A stretch of DNA of 8,329 nucleotides from CANJUD01 sp043750035 (GCA_043750035.1 JAYVCI010000273.1:1-8329); one strand, 5' to 3'. Shown: positions 1 through 7,609, counted from the first letter of the stretch. The notes: generated by a model from the letters alone, not told the origin. Translations and numbers: made by a program.

Positions 1-1472
1 AGGATGCTATAGTAATCAATGAAAAAGTAGTGAGAGAAGATTGGTTTACCTCAATCCATATTAGTGAATACGAACTTGAGGTTCGTGACACCAAACGTGG
101 CGAAGAAGAATTGACCAATGATATACCAAACGTGAGCGAAGAAGCTACACGCAACTTGGATGAGAATGGCTTGATTAGAATAGGAGCAGAAGTACATGAA
201 GGCGATATTCTTATTGGTAAAATTACACCAAAAGGAGAAACTGAACCATCGCCCGAAGAAAAACTATTGAGAGCTATTTTTGGAGATAAAGCCGGTGATG
301 TGAAAGACGCTTCATTGAAAGCACCACCATCGACTATGGGTATTGTAATTGACAAAAAATTATTTGCCCGTGCCAAAAAAGACAAACAGAAAGCTGATGA
401 AAAAGTGCGTATTGCTAAAATAGAAGACAAGCATAGCAAACAAATGGCAGCACTAAAAGTAATTGTGGTTGAGAAACTTTTCACCGTTGTTAATGGTAAA
501 ACTTCACAAGGAGTTTCTACTGTATATGGCGAAGAAATGATTCCAAAAGGAACAAAGTTTAGTGCCAAGCAATTGAACGAACTTAATTGGGATGTGGTTG
601 ACAACTCAGGTTGGACTACTGATAAAGCCAAAAACGAGTTGGTGAAAAACATCATACTCAATTATAAAATGAAAGCCAACGAGGAAATTGCCCGTTACAA
701 ACGTGATATGTTTGCCATATCTGTAGGTGATGAGCTACCTTCTGGTATTTTGAAAATGGCTAAGATATATATTGCCCAAAAAAGGAAACTTAAAGTGGGT
801 GATAAGATGGCCGGTCGTCACGGAAATAAGGGTATTGTAGCCCGTATTACCCGTGAAGAAGATATGCCATTTATGGAAGATGGAACACCGGTAGATATCG
901 TATTGAATCCGCTGGGCGTGCCTTCACGTATGAACTTGGGTCAAATATACGAGACTGTTCTAGGCTGGGCTGGAAAAGAGCTAGGGATAAAATTTGCCAC
1001 ACCTATTTTTGATGGTGCTACACAAGCAAATATAGACGAGTACACTAAAAAAGCCAATGTACCCGACAATGGACAAGTATATTTATATAATGGTTTGACG
1101 GGTGAAAGGTTTGATCAAAAAACTACCGTTGGTATTATATATATGCTTAAACTTGGCCACATGGTCGATGATAAAATGCACTCACGCTCTATTGGGCCTT
1201 ATTCACTTATTACCCAACAACCTTTGGGTGGTAAAGCACAATTTGGTGGTCAAAGGTTTGGTGAGATGGAGGTATGGGCATTGGAGGCTTTTGGAGCAGC
1301 CAATATCTTGCAAGAAATCCTAACGGTGAAAAGTGACGATATTGTTGGCCGTGCCAAAACGTATGAAGCCATTGTGAAAGGGGACAATATGCCTACACCA
1401 GGTATCCCTGAATCGTTCAATGTACTACTACACGAGCTTAGAGGGCTGGGCTTAGATGTAACCTTAGAATAA
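1..1472 (+). CDS. rpoB: RNA polymerase beta subunit, C-terminal 489 residues (5' end outside window)
   Basis: Beta subunit of DNA-directed RNA polymerase; with beta' it forms the catalytic core that makes RNA in the cytoplasm. The reading frame is already open at the left edge (first whole codon at 3, reading DAIVINEKVVREDWFTSIHI), so the GTG at 30 is an internal valine, not a start. About 489 residues are visible, and some 780 N-terminal residues, including the rifampicin pocket, are missing if the length is usual for the phylum. Recognisable blocks are RDTKRGEEELTNDIPNV (about 87-140), GETEPSPEEKLLRAIFGDKA (about 235-294), the strongly conserved KMAGRHGNKG (804-833), whose lysines contact the transcript or NTP phosphates in the family, and the clamp-binding C-terminus with GEMEVWALEAFGAA (about 1260-1302) and PESFNVLLHELRGLGLDVTLE before TAA 1470-1472. 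rpoC follows 52 nt later. No frameshift or missing key residue was seen. Confidence 0.98.
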   Translation, partial: DAIVINEKVVREDWFTSIHISEYELEVRDTKRGEEELTNDIPNVSEEATRNLDENGLIRIGAEVHEGDILIGKITPKGETEPSPEEKLLRAIFGDKAGDVKDASLKAPPSTMGIVIDKKLFARAKKDKQKADEKVRIAKIEDKHSKQMAALKVIVVEKLFTVVNGKTSQGVSTVYGEEMIPKGTKFSAKQLNELNWDVVDNSGWTTDKAKNELVKNIILNYKMKANEEIARYKRDMFAISVGDELPSGILKMAKIYIAQKRKLKVGDKMAGRHGNKGIVARITREEDMPFMEDGTPVDIVLNPLGVPSRMNLGQIYETVLGWAGKELGIKFATPIFDGATQANIDEYTKKANVPDNGQVYLYNGLTGERFDQKTTVGIIYMLKLGHMVDDKMHSRSIGPYSLITQQPLGGKAQFGGQRFGEMEVWALEAFGAANILQEILTVKSDDIVGRAKTYEAIVKGDNMPTPGIPESFNVLLHELRGLGLDVTLE

Positions 1473-1524
1473 CAACACTCAGAAAAACAATTAACCATCA
1501 TTTTAATATTACAAAAATTTTTGT

Positions 1525-4500
1525 ATGTCATATAATAAAAAGGACCCGAAACTAAAAACCAATTTTACCAGGATTAAAATTTCTTTGGCTTCGCCCGAGA
1601 TAATTTTACAACGCAGCCATGGTGAAGTTGTAAAGCCTGAAACGATTAACTATCGCTCGTACAAACCCGAAATGGGCGGTTTGTTTTGCGAACGCATATT
1701 TGGACCTATCAAAGATTATGAATGCCATTGCGGAAAATACAAACGCATCCGTTACAAAGGTATTGTTTGCGACCGTTGCGGTGTAGAAGTAACCGAAAAG
1801 AAAGTACGTCGTGACCGTATGGGGCACATCAGTTTGGTTGTTCCCGTTGCCCATATTTGGTACTTCCGTTCATTGCCCAATAAAATTGGGTACCTTATCG
1901 GTTTGCCAACCAAGAAATTGGATATGGTGATATACTACGAAAGATATGTAGTAATTAAACCCGGTATTAAAGCCAATGACGGTATTGCCTATCTTGATTT
2001 AATAACCGAAGAAGAGTATCTGGAAATATTAGACACGCTTCCAAAAGAAAATCAATACCTTGAAGATACTGACCCTAATAAGTTTGTAGCTAAAATGGGT
2101 GCCGAGGGTTTATGGGAAATACTCACCAAACTCGATTTGGACCAAATGAGTTACGACCTGCGTAACCAAGCAGCCAATGAAACATCGCAACAACGTAAAA
2201 GTGAAGCTTTAAAGCGTTTAAAAGTAATTGAAGGTTTCCGTTCAGCCAAAGCAAATGGTGTAGAGAACAGACCTGAATGGATGATATTGCGTATGCTCCC
2301 TGTTATACCACCAGAACTTAGGCCATTGGTGCCTTTGGAAGGTGGACGTTTTGCAACATCCGATTTGAATGACCTGTACAGAAGGGTTATTATTAGAAAC
2401 AACCGCTTGAAAAGACTGGTTGATATAAAAGCTCCTGAAGTAATTCTACGCAACGAAAAACGTATGCTTCAAGAAGCTGTTGATTCACTGCTCGACAACA
2501 CACGCCGTGCCAGTGCAGTAAAATCAGAAGGTAACAGGCCATTGAAATCTTTGAGCGATATGCTTAAAGGCAAACAAGGTCGTTTCCGTATGAACTTGCT
2601 GGGTAAACGGGTGGACTATTCTGGACGTTCCGTTATTGTGGTAGGGCCAAATTTAAAATTGCACGAATGTGGACTTCCAAAAGGGATGGCTGCCGAGCTT
2701 TTCAAACCGTTTATTATCCGCAAATTATTAGAAAGAGGTATTGTGAAAACAGTAAAATCTGCTAAAAAACTTGTGGACCGCAAAGAAGCGGTAATATGGG
2801 ATATTCTTGAAAATATTTTGAAGGGCCACCCTATATTACTCAATCGTGCTCCTACGCTGCACAGACTTGGTATACAAGCATTCCAACCTAAATTGATTGA
2901 AGGAAAAGCTATCCAATTACACCCATTAACCTGTACAGGTTTCAATGCCGACTTTGACGGTGACCAGATGGCTGTGCATGTACCACTTGGCAATGCAGCT
3001 ATTTTGGAAGCACAGTTATTGATGCTTGCTTCTCACAATATACTTAACCCTGCTAATGGCACTCCTATTACTGTTCCTTCGCAGGACATGGTATTGGGAT
3101 TATACTATCTGACCAAAGGCCGTAACCATACCAAACAGCACCCTGTTATAGGCGAGGGCATGACTTTTTATAGTCCCGAGGAAGTAATAATTGCACAGAA
3201 CGAGGGCAAAGTGAGCCTGCATGCCAACATTAAAGTAAAAGTTGATACGATTGACGAAAATGGCGAGTATATTAATAAAATAATAGAAACCTGTGTGGGC
3301 CGTGTTATTCTAAATCAAGTTGTGCCTAAAGAAATTGGGTATGTAAATACATTACTTACCAAAAAGAGCTTGCGTGATATTATAGGTGAAAGCATTAAAA
3401 AAGCTGGAACTGCACGTACCGCCAAGTTCTTAGATGATATTAAAGACCTGGGTTATTATTACTCATTTAGAGGTGGCCTGTCATTCAACCTTTCGCATGT
3501 GCAGATACCCGGCGAAAAAGTGCAGTTTATAAAAGAAGCCAATGTAGAAATTGCAATTATTAAAGACAATTACGAGAATGGTTTTATTACCAATAACGAA
3601 CGCTACAACCAAGTAATTGACCTTTGGACACGTGTAAACAACCGCCTGTCCGATGTGCTGATGAAACAATTATCGAGCGACGAGCAAGGCTTTAACCCTG
3701 TATATATGATGCTTGATAGTGGTGCCCGTGGATCGAAAGAACAAATTCGTCAGCTAGGCGGAATGCGTGGACTGATGGCAAAACCGCAAAAGAACCTTTC
3801 AGGCTCTGGAACTGGTGAGATTATTGAAAACCCCATTTTATCAAACCTAAAAGAAGGGCTTTCGGTATTGGAATACTTTATCTCTACCCACGGTGCCCGT
3901 AAAGGATTGGCCGATACTGCCCTTAAAACTGCCGATGCGGGTTACCTTACCCGTCGCTTGCACGATGTGGCCCAGGATCTAGTAATAAATGAGGTTGACT
4001 GTGGCACCCTGCGTGGTATCCCTGCAACTGCACTTAAAGAAAATGAAGATATAATTGAATCGCTATATGATAGAATATTGGGCCGTTTCTGCCTGCATGA
4101 TATCTACCATCCTTTAACAAACGAACTAATTGCCACTGCGGGTACCGAACTAAACGAAGACCTTGCTCTAGCTATAGATGAGTCGCCGATTGAAATGGTC
4201 GAAATCCGCTCATTGCTTAGTTGCGAAGCTAAAGTTGGTGCTTGTACCAAATGCTATGGACGTAACCTTGCCAGTGGCCGCACGGTGCAAAAAGGCGAAG
4301 CCGTGGGTGTAATTGCAGCCCAGTCGATAGGCGAGCCTGGCACACAGCTTACACTTCGTACTTTCCACGGTGGAGGTACTGCCTCCAATATTGCAACCGA
4401 ATCTACTATGGTAGCTAAGTTTGCAGGAAAACTTGAAATTGAGGATGTGCGTACTGTTAAATACAAAGGCGATAACGATGAGGAAGAACAAATTGTTGTT

Positions 4501-5838
4501 GTTAACCGCCAGGGCGAAGTAAGAATACTAGATGAAAAATCGGGTGCTGTTATTATCACTAATAATATTCCATACGGTTCGGTGCTTTATGTAAAAGATG
4601 GACAAAAAATAGAAAAAGGCGATAAGATTTGTGCCTGGGATCCCTTTAACGCATTAATATTGACTGACCTGCCAGGTAAAATTGTATTTGACAATCTTAT
4701 TGAAGGCATTACCTATAAAGACGAAACTGACGAGCAAACAGGCCACAAAGAATCGGTGATTATAGAGAGCAAGGACAAAACCAAAATACCTTTGATACGT
4801 GTTGAAGATAAGGGTGGCAAAGTACTTAAAGAATTTAACTTGCCAGTGGGTGCCCACATTATGGTTGAAAACGATGCCAAGGTAAAAGCAGGGCAGGTAA
4901 TCGTTAAGATTCCCCGTATGGTGGGCAAAACCCGCGATATTACAGGGGGGCTTCCGCGTGTTACAGAATTGTTCGAGGCCCGTAACCCATCAAACCCCGC
5001 AGTAGTAACCGAGATTGATGGAGTGGTAACCTACGGTGGTATTAAACGTGGCAACCGCGAGATTTCAATCGAGTCGAAAGAGGGGGAGATTAAAAGATAC
5101 CTCGTATCACTGGGCAAACATATATTGGTGCAAGATGGTGACTATGTGAAAGCAGGCCAGCCCATGAGTGATGGTGCCATTACCCCGCAGGATATTTTGA
5201 GGATACAGGGAACACTTGCCGTTCAAATGTATATTATAAACGGCATACAAGAAGTATATCGCCTGCAGGGTGTTAAAATCAACGACAAGCATGTAGAGGT
5301 AATCGTTCGCCAGATGATGCAGAAGTTTACCGTGGCCGACCCCGGTGATACCCGTTTCCTTGAGGGTGAAGTGGTGGAACGCCTAGACTTTAAAGACCAA
5401 AACGATTGGATATACGACAAAAAAGTAATTACCGACCCAGGCAGCAGCCCTACCCTTAAAGCGGGTATGATAGTAAGCATGCGTAAACTGCGTGACGAAA
5501 ACTCAAGCCTCAAGCGTAAAGACTTAACCCTGGCCCAATACCGCGATGCACAGCCTGCCACATCAAGCTCGGTATTGCAGGGTATTACCAAAGCATCATT
5601 GGGCACACAAAGCTTTATGAGTGCTGCCTCGTTCCAGGAAACCACCAAGGTACTGAACGAAGCTGCGGTGCAAGGTAAGATAGACGATATGTTGGGCCTT
5701 AAAGAAAACGTAATTGTAGGTCACCTAATACCTGCCGGTACTGGTATGCGTGATTACGACAGACTTGTAGTAGGCTCGCAAGAAGAATACGATGCGTTGT
5801 TGGCTTCTAAGAAAGAAAGCAGGGCTGCTAAGGTATAA
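1525..5838 (+). CDS. rpoC: RNA polymerase beta' subunit, complete (1437 aa)
   Basis: Catalytic beta' subunit of RNA polymerase. The N-terminal zinc site is C67, C69, C82 and C85. The switch/clamp block GKRVDYSGRSVIVVGPNLKL follows from about residue 361. The active-site motif NADFDGDQ spans 474-481, with the Mg-binding aspartates D476, D478 and D480. The bridge helix region is about 786-812 (ISTHGARKGLADTALKTADA). The second zinc site is C826, C900, C907 and C910, with the same spacing as in E. coli. The trigger loop (about 933-951) contains H948, then an SI3-like insertion of about 175 residues, then TRDITGGLPRVTELFEAR from 1136. Compared with E. coli there is a short extra Gly/Ser-rich loop at about 755-764; I believe this is usual in Bacteroidota. 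The length fits the phylum. ATG 1525 gives the expected N-terminus (MSYNKKDPKL); there is no Shine-Dalgarno, only an A/T-rich leader. It is co-transcribed with rpoB, and the terminator is at 5921-5953. Confidence 0.99.
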   Translation: MSYNKKDPKLKTNFTRIKISLASPEIILQRSHGEVVKPETINYRSYKPEMGGLFCERIFGPIKDYECHCGKYKRIRYKGIVCDRCGVEVTEKKVRRDRMGHISLVVPVAHIWYFRSLPNKIGYLIGLPTKKLDMVIYYERYVVIKPGIKANDGIAYLDLITEEEYLEILDTLPKENQYLEDTDPNKFVAKMGAEGLWEILTKLDLDQMSYDLRNQAANETSQQRKSEALKRLKVIEGFRSAKANGVENRPEWMILRMLPVIPPELRPLVPLEGGRFATSDLNDLYRRVIIRNNRLKRLVDIKAPEVILRNEKRMLQEAVDSLLDNTRRASAVKSEGNRPLKSLSDMLKGKQGRFRMNLLGKRVDYSGRSVIVVGPNLKLHECGLPKGMAAELFKPFIIRKLLERGIVKTVKSAKKLVDRKEAVIWDILENILKGHPILLNRAPTLHRLGIQAFQPKLIEGKAIQLHPLTCTGFNADFDGDQMAVHVPLGNAAILEAQLLMLASHNILNPANGTPITVPSQDMVLGLYYLTKGRNHTKQHPVIGEGMTFYSPEEVIIAQNEGKVSLHANIKVKVDTIDENGEYINKIIETCVGRVILNQVVPKEIGYVNTLLTKKSLRDIIGESIKKAGTARTAKFLDDIKDLGYYYSFRGGLSFNLSHVQIPGEKVQFIKEANVEIAIIKDNYENGFITNNERYNQVIDLWTRVNNRLSDVLMKQLSSDEQGFNPVYMMLDSGARGSKEQIRQLGGMRGLMAKPQKNLSGSGTGEIIENPILSNLKEGLSVLEYFISTHGARKGLADTALKTADAGYLTRRLHDVAQDLVINEVDCGTLRGIPATALKENEDIIESLYDRILGRFCLHDIYHPLTNELIATAGTELNEDLALAIDESPIEMVEIRSLLSCEAKVGACTKCYGRNLASGRTVQKGEAVGVIAAQSIGEPGTQLTLRTFHGGGTASNIATESTMVAKFAGKLEIEDVRTVKYKGDNDEEEQIVVVNRQGEVRILDEKSGAVIITNNIPYGSVLYVKDGQKIEKGDKICAWDPFNALILTDLPGKIVFDNLIEGITYKDETDEQTGHKESVIIESKDKTKIPLIRVEDKGGKVLKEFNLPVGAHIMVENDAKVKAGQVIVKIPRMVGKTRDITGGLPRVTELFEARNPSNPAVVTEIDGVVTYGGIKRGNREISIESKEGEIKRYLVSLGKHILVQDGDYVKAGQPMSDGAITPQDILRIQGTLAVQMYIINGIQEVYRLQGVKINDKHVEVIVRQMMQKFTVADPGDTRFLEGEVVERLDFKDQNDWIYDKKVITDPGSSPTLKAGMIVSMRKLRDENSSLKRKDLTLAQYRDAQPATSSSVLQGITKASLGTQSFMSAASFQETTKVLNEAAVQGKIDDMLGLKENVIVGHLIPAGTGMRDYDRLVVGSQEEYDALLASKKESRAAKV

Positions 5839-5848
5839 TACACCGCTA

Positions 5849-5870
5849 TGGTTGGTGGGGACACCAACCA
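5849..5870 (+). repeat. Perfect inverted repeat / hairpin with GNRA-type loop after rpoC
   Basis: TGGTTGGTG (5849-5857), loop GGGA (5858-5861), CACCAACCA (5862-5870): nine perfect base pairs closed by a GGGA tetraloop, which fits the stable GNRA class. It starts 11 nt after the rpoC stop. It is followed by GC-rich sequence and not by a T run, so it is not an intrinsic terminator by itself. In the rpoBC mRNA it would sit in the 3' UTR upstream of the terminator, where such stems can block 3' exonucleases. It may be one copy of a dispersed intergenic palindrome; that is inference. Confidence 0.75.
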
Positions 5871-5920
5871 CGGGCTTAACGAGACCAAACGCGAGGCTGT
5901 ATACTAGCAAAACAATATAG

Positions 5921-5953
5921 AAAACCCTCAAGTGAATAGCTTAGGGGTTTTTT
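5921..5953 (+). terminator. Rho-independent terminator of the rpoBC operon
   Basis: AAAACCCTCAAG (5921-5932) pairs with CTTAGGGGTTTT (5940-5951) around a 7-nt loop (TGAATAG). The pairing has one T-G wobble and one C/A mismatch near the middle. The downstream arm runs into six T (5948-5953). It lies 83 nt after the rpoC stop and is the first T-tailed hairpin there. It would end the ribosomal-protein/rpoBC type transcript and separates it from the regulator gene downstream. Confidence 0.85.
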
Positions 5954-6175
5954 GTTGGGGAAAGCACCTCTGCTGTTGTTTTCGTTATTCAGAACGGGAA
6001 CTTCTAATAGAGTCAAGTCCTGAATCTTATTCGGAATATAATCTGGCATTCCGTGTAATATTTTTTAAGGCAGATTACCATCGCCGTTCACTGTCCCAAA
6101 TGCTATCAGGGAGGGGTTCTATATGATGGTCACCGTTGAGGTTTTTTTCGGTTTTTTAGTTTCGCTATTTTGGGT
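5954..6175. other. Non-coding stretch with no recognised feature
   Basis: About 220 nt between the rpoBC terminator and the possible promoter of the next gene. I see no gene on either strand. A short open frame from the GTG at 5932 to 6126 begins inside the terminator hairpin and gives an unconvincing, cysteine-rich peptide. Two T runs, T7 at 6142-6148 and T6 at 6152-6157, start 10 nt apart, a spacing that can bend DNA. They lie just upstream of a -7-like motif and could act as an upstream promoter element. No convincing gene relic was found in the parts I translated on the reverse strand. Confidence 0.5.
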
Positions 6176-6183
6176 TAGGTTTG
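6176..6183 (+). promoter_or_regulatory. Possible Bacteroidota -7 promoter element for the Crp/Fnr gene
   Basis: TAGGTTTG matches the Bacteroidota primary-sigma -7 consensus TAnnTTTG at every fixed position. No clear TTG is seen at the expected -33 distance; that area is T-rich (6152-6157). If real, transcription would start near 6190 and leave a leader of about 115 nt holding several inverted repeats. A chance match in about 460 nt is quite possible, so this is tentative. A weaker alternative nearer the gene is TTG at 6262-6264 with TAATTTTT at 6286-6293. Confidence 0.35.
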
Positions 6184-6200
6184 CGGGATAGGCAAAATAA

Positions 6201-6218
6201 TCCCAATAGCTATCGAGA
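6201..6218. repeat. Imperfect palindrome centred on ATAGCTAT
   Basis: TCCCAATAGCTATCGAGA pairs with itself over 18 nt with two mismatched pairs around a perfect ATAGCTAT core. It resembles palindromes of the form CCCGATAGCTATCGGG that I recall as frequent between genes in Bacteroidota, so it may be a decayed copy. Its left part can instead pair upstream (GGGAT 6185-6189 with ATCCC 6200-6204). The structure is seen; the role is unknown. Confidence 0.35.
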
Positions 6219-6220
6219 CT

Positions 6221-6254
6221 GCACAAAGCCATTTAAAAATGGTTGGCTTTATGC
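6221..6254 (+). repeat. Inverted repeat in the leader of the Crp/Fnr gene
   Basis: GCA-C-AAAGCCA (6221-6231) is complementary to TGGCTTT-A-TGC (6244-6254): ten pairs with one C/A mismatch and a 12-nt loop. A competing stem, CCATTT (6229-6234) with AAATGG (6237-6242), uses the loop side, so two exclusive folds are possible. No T run follows, so it is not a terminator. It ends 51 nt before the chosen start codon and could be an operator for a dimeric regulator, or an RNA structure in the leader. I cannot tell which. Confidence 0.6.
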
Positions 6255-6305
6255 CATAGAGTTGCATATATAGCTAAGTTATCTGTAATTTTTCAAGACC
6301 CTACA

Positions 6306-6890
6306 ATGTTTGACAGACTTAAAATATATTGCAAGACAAAAGTTCCTTTAACAGACGAAGAACTTAAACTTATTGACACATATTTTGAAGTTAAAGATTT
6401 AAAGAAAAAGGACTTTTTACTGCAAGACGGAAAAGTCTGCAACTTTATTGGCTTCATTGCTGACGGCACTATCAGACATTTTCATATTAAAAATGGTGTA
6501 GAAAAAACTTGTGATATATCTTTTGAAAATTCTTGGATAACAGACTTTCAAAGTTTTACTCACAACACCTCTTGCATAATGAACTTGCAAGCTATGGAGG
6601 ACACAACCGTATTTGTTATCAGAAAAGAAAACCTTTACAAATTATACACCGAATGTAATAAATATGAAACTTTTGGCAGACTAATGGCAGAACAAGTAGC
6701 CCAGAGAGCAACTGAAATTGCCATGTCACTTTCGTCTGACAAACCCGAAGAAAGATTTCAGAATTTGTTACTTAAACAACCGAACATATTTCAAAGAGTT
6801 CCACAAAAATACATCGCTAACTTTTTAGGTGTAAGTCCTGAAAGTTTGAGCAGAATTCAAAAGAGAATTCATACCAAACTAAAATCTTAA
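6306..6890 (+). CDS. Crp/Fnr-family transcription regulator, 194 aa
   Basis: Cytoplasmic DNA-binding regulator with an N-terminal cyclic-nucleotide-binding-like beta-roll (about residues 20-110), a dimerisation helix (about 112-140) and a C-terminal helix-turn-helix (about 165-190, with VPQKYIANFLGVSPESLSRI, typical of the Bacteroidota branch). The phosphate-binding cassette of true cAMP receptors is not recognisable: FENSWITDFQSF stands where Gly-Glu and Arg-Ser/Thr residues would be expected, so cAMP is unlikely to be the ligand. Five scattered cysteines (9, 44, 69, 90, 117) do not form the FNR iron-sulfur pattern. I chose ATG 6306 over the in-frame TTG 6243 because MFDRLKIY fits the family N-terminus, and the extra 21 residues would run through the inverted repeat. 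The target and signal are unknown; the next two envelope genes are natural candidates. Unlike rpoC, it is very AT-rich. Confidence 0.9.
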   Translation: MFDRLKIYCKTKVPLTDEELKLIDTYFEVKDLKKKDFLLQDGKVCNFIGFIADGTIRHFHIKNGVEKTCDISFENSWITDFQSFTHNTSCIMNLQAMEDTTVFVIRKENLYKLYTECNKYETFGRLMAEQVAQRATEIAMSLSSDKPEERFQNLLLKQPNIFQRVPQKYIANFLGVSPESLSRIQKRIHTKLKS

Positions 6891-6922
6891 CTTAAGTCAT
6901 CGTCTCCATGTAGCATAGCCAA

Positions 6923-6930
6923 TACCTTTG
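6923..6930 (+). promoter_or_regulatory. Likely Bacteroidota -7 promoter element for the envelope gene pair
   Basis: TACCTTTG is a perfect match to the Bacteroidota -7 consensus TAnnTTTG, 29 nt before the ATG at 6960. That would give a short A/T-rich leader of roughly 20-25 nt. The -33 region is weak: TTAAG at 6893-6897, with no clear TTG. It lies in the 69-nt gap after the Crp/Fnr gene. I see no terminator in that gap, so read-through from the regulator gene is also possible. Confidence 0.5.
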
Positions 6931-6959
6931 TTTCATTATTAATTTAAACATAAATAAAG

Positions 6960-7604
6960 ATGAAACAAGTAATTACAATTGCATTTGTGCTAGGTATGGC
7001 AGCAAATGGCTTTGCACAAGTTGAAAATTCCAACATTTTCAATCGATTTTACAACAATCAAATCAGACCAAAATCTGATAAAAAAGAACTTCAACTATTC
7101 GCAGAAATTAACCCTCAGTTTTTTGCTTTTGGTGGATTTGGAGGTGGACTTGGAGTAGAGTTTTCTAGATTTCAAACAGGATTTATTTACCTGGAAACAA
7201 AGCTAACACCGGGTTTTAGAGATGCTATATTTAATGGTGCCCAAAATTTAGATGTTCCAAAAAATTGGGCATCTGAAGTTTTTGCCAACGTATTTTTACG
7301 AAAAGATAGAAAAGGATTTTACACAGGCCTAATTTACAGTTATGATGGATATTCTGTAACCGATGTTCCTAGCCAAGAAAGTGAAAATTTTACCAAGTCA
7401 TATTTAGTAACAAGAGTTGGATTTCGTTGGTTTCCCTTTAAAGAACATTTTTATATAGATGGTGGTTATGGCATTTCTTTTAATCTTAATGGCGTAGATG
7501 AAAGAAAGCTAGGTAGTACTACCTACAGCCCAAAAAGTATTTTAGGATTGCCATTTTTTGCAATTGGCGGTAGAATTTCTTTATCAAAATCTAAAAAACA
7601 ATAG
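6960..7604 (+). CDS. Secreted protein, probable outer-membrane beta-barrel, 214 aa, function unknown
   Basis: I do not recognise a named family. Residues 1-19 form a typical signal peptide (MKQVITIAFVLGMAANGFA), with likely cleavage before Q20. The mature part of about 195 residues is rich in Gly and aromatics and shows repeated amphipathic, strand-like stretches at about 45-56, 62-80, 105-117, 119-131, 147-159, 162-176 and 197-208 (for example FYTGLIYSYDGYSV and HFYIDGGYGISFNL). This pattern is that of a small outer-membrane beta-barrel of roughly eight strands. The lysine-rich tail (SLSKSKKQ) follows the last strand, so the usual terminal aromatic residue is missing. There is no lipobox. 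ATG 6960 is chosen for the signal peptide and the A-rich leader without Shine-Dalgarno. The next gene starts 5 nt after its TAG stop, so the two very probably form one operon and may act together in the envelope. Confidence 0.85.
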   Translation: MKQVITIAFVLGMAANGFAQVENSNIFNRFYNNQIRPKSDKKELQLFAEINPQFFAFGGFGGGLGVEFSRFQTGFIYLETKLTPGFRDAIFNGAQNLDVPKNWASEVFANVFLRKDRKGFYTGLIYSYDGYSVTDVPSQESENFTKSYLVTRVGFRWFPFKEHFYIDGGYGISFNLNGVDERKLGSTTYSPKSILGLPFFAIGGRISLSKSKKQ

Positions 7605-7609
7605 ACATC

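Noticed and set aside
1102..1323. 73-codon frame inside rpoB
   Set aside because: It overlaps the conserved rpoB C-terminus in another frame; a shadow.
5223..5648. 141-codon reverse-strand frame inside rpoC
   Set aside because: The opposite strand is strongly conserved rpoC coding sequence; the frame is a composition artefact, as are the other reverse frames over rpoB and rpoC.
5848..5907. Short frame ATG...TAG of 19 codons overlapping the hairpin
   Set aside because: It is explained by the palindrome and the GC-rich tail; too short and without a start context.
5932..6126. 64-codon open frame after rpoC
   Set aside because: It starts with a GTG inside the terminator hairpin, has an unlikely cysteine-rich composition, and resembles no protein I know.
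6060..6135. Possible gene relic on the reverse strand reading GTVNGDGNLP, a calcium-loop-like string
   Set aside because: The frame has stops on both sides within a few codons and no further similarity; judged chance.
6131..6157. Second terminator from ACCG/CGGT followed by a T run
   Set aside because: Only four base pairs with a 13-nt loop that is itself T-rich; too weak to call.
6243..6305. Extended N-terminus of the Crp/Fnr gene from TTG 6243
   Set aside because: The extra 21 residues are not family-like and run through the inverted repeat; ATG 6306 gives the expected length and N-terminus.
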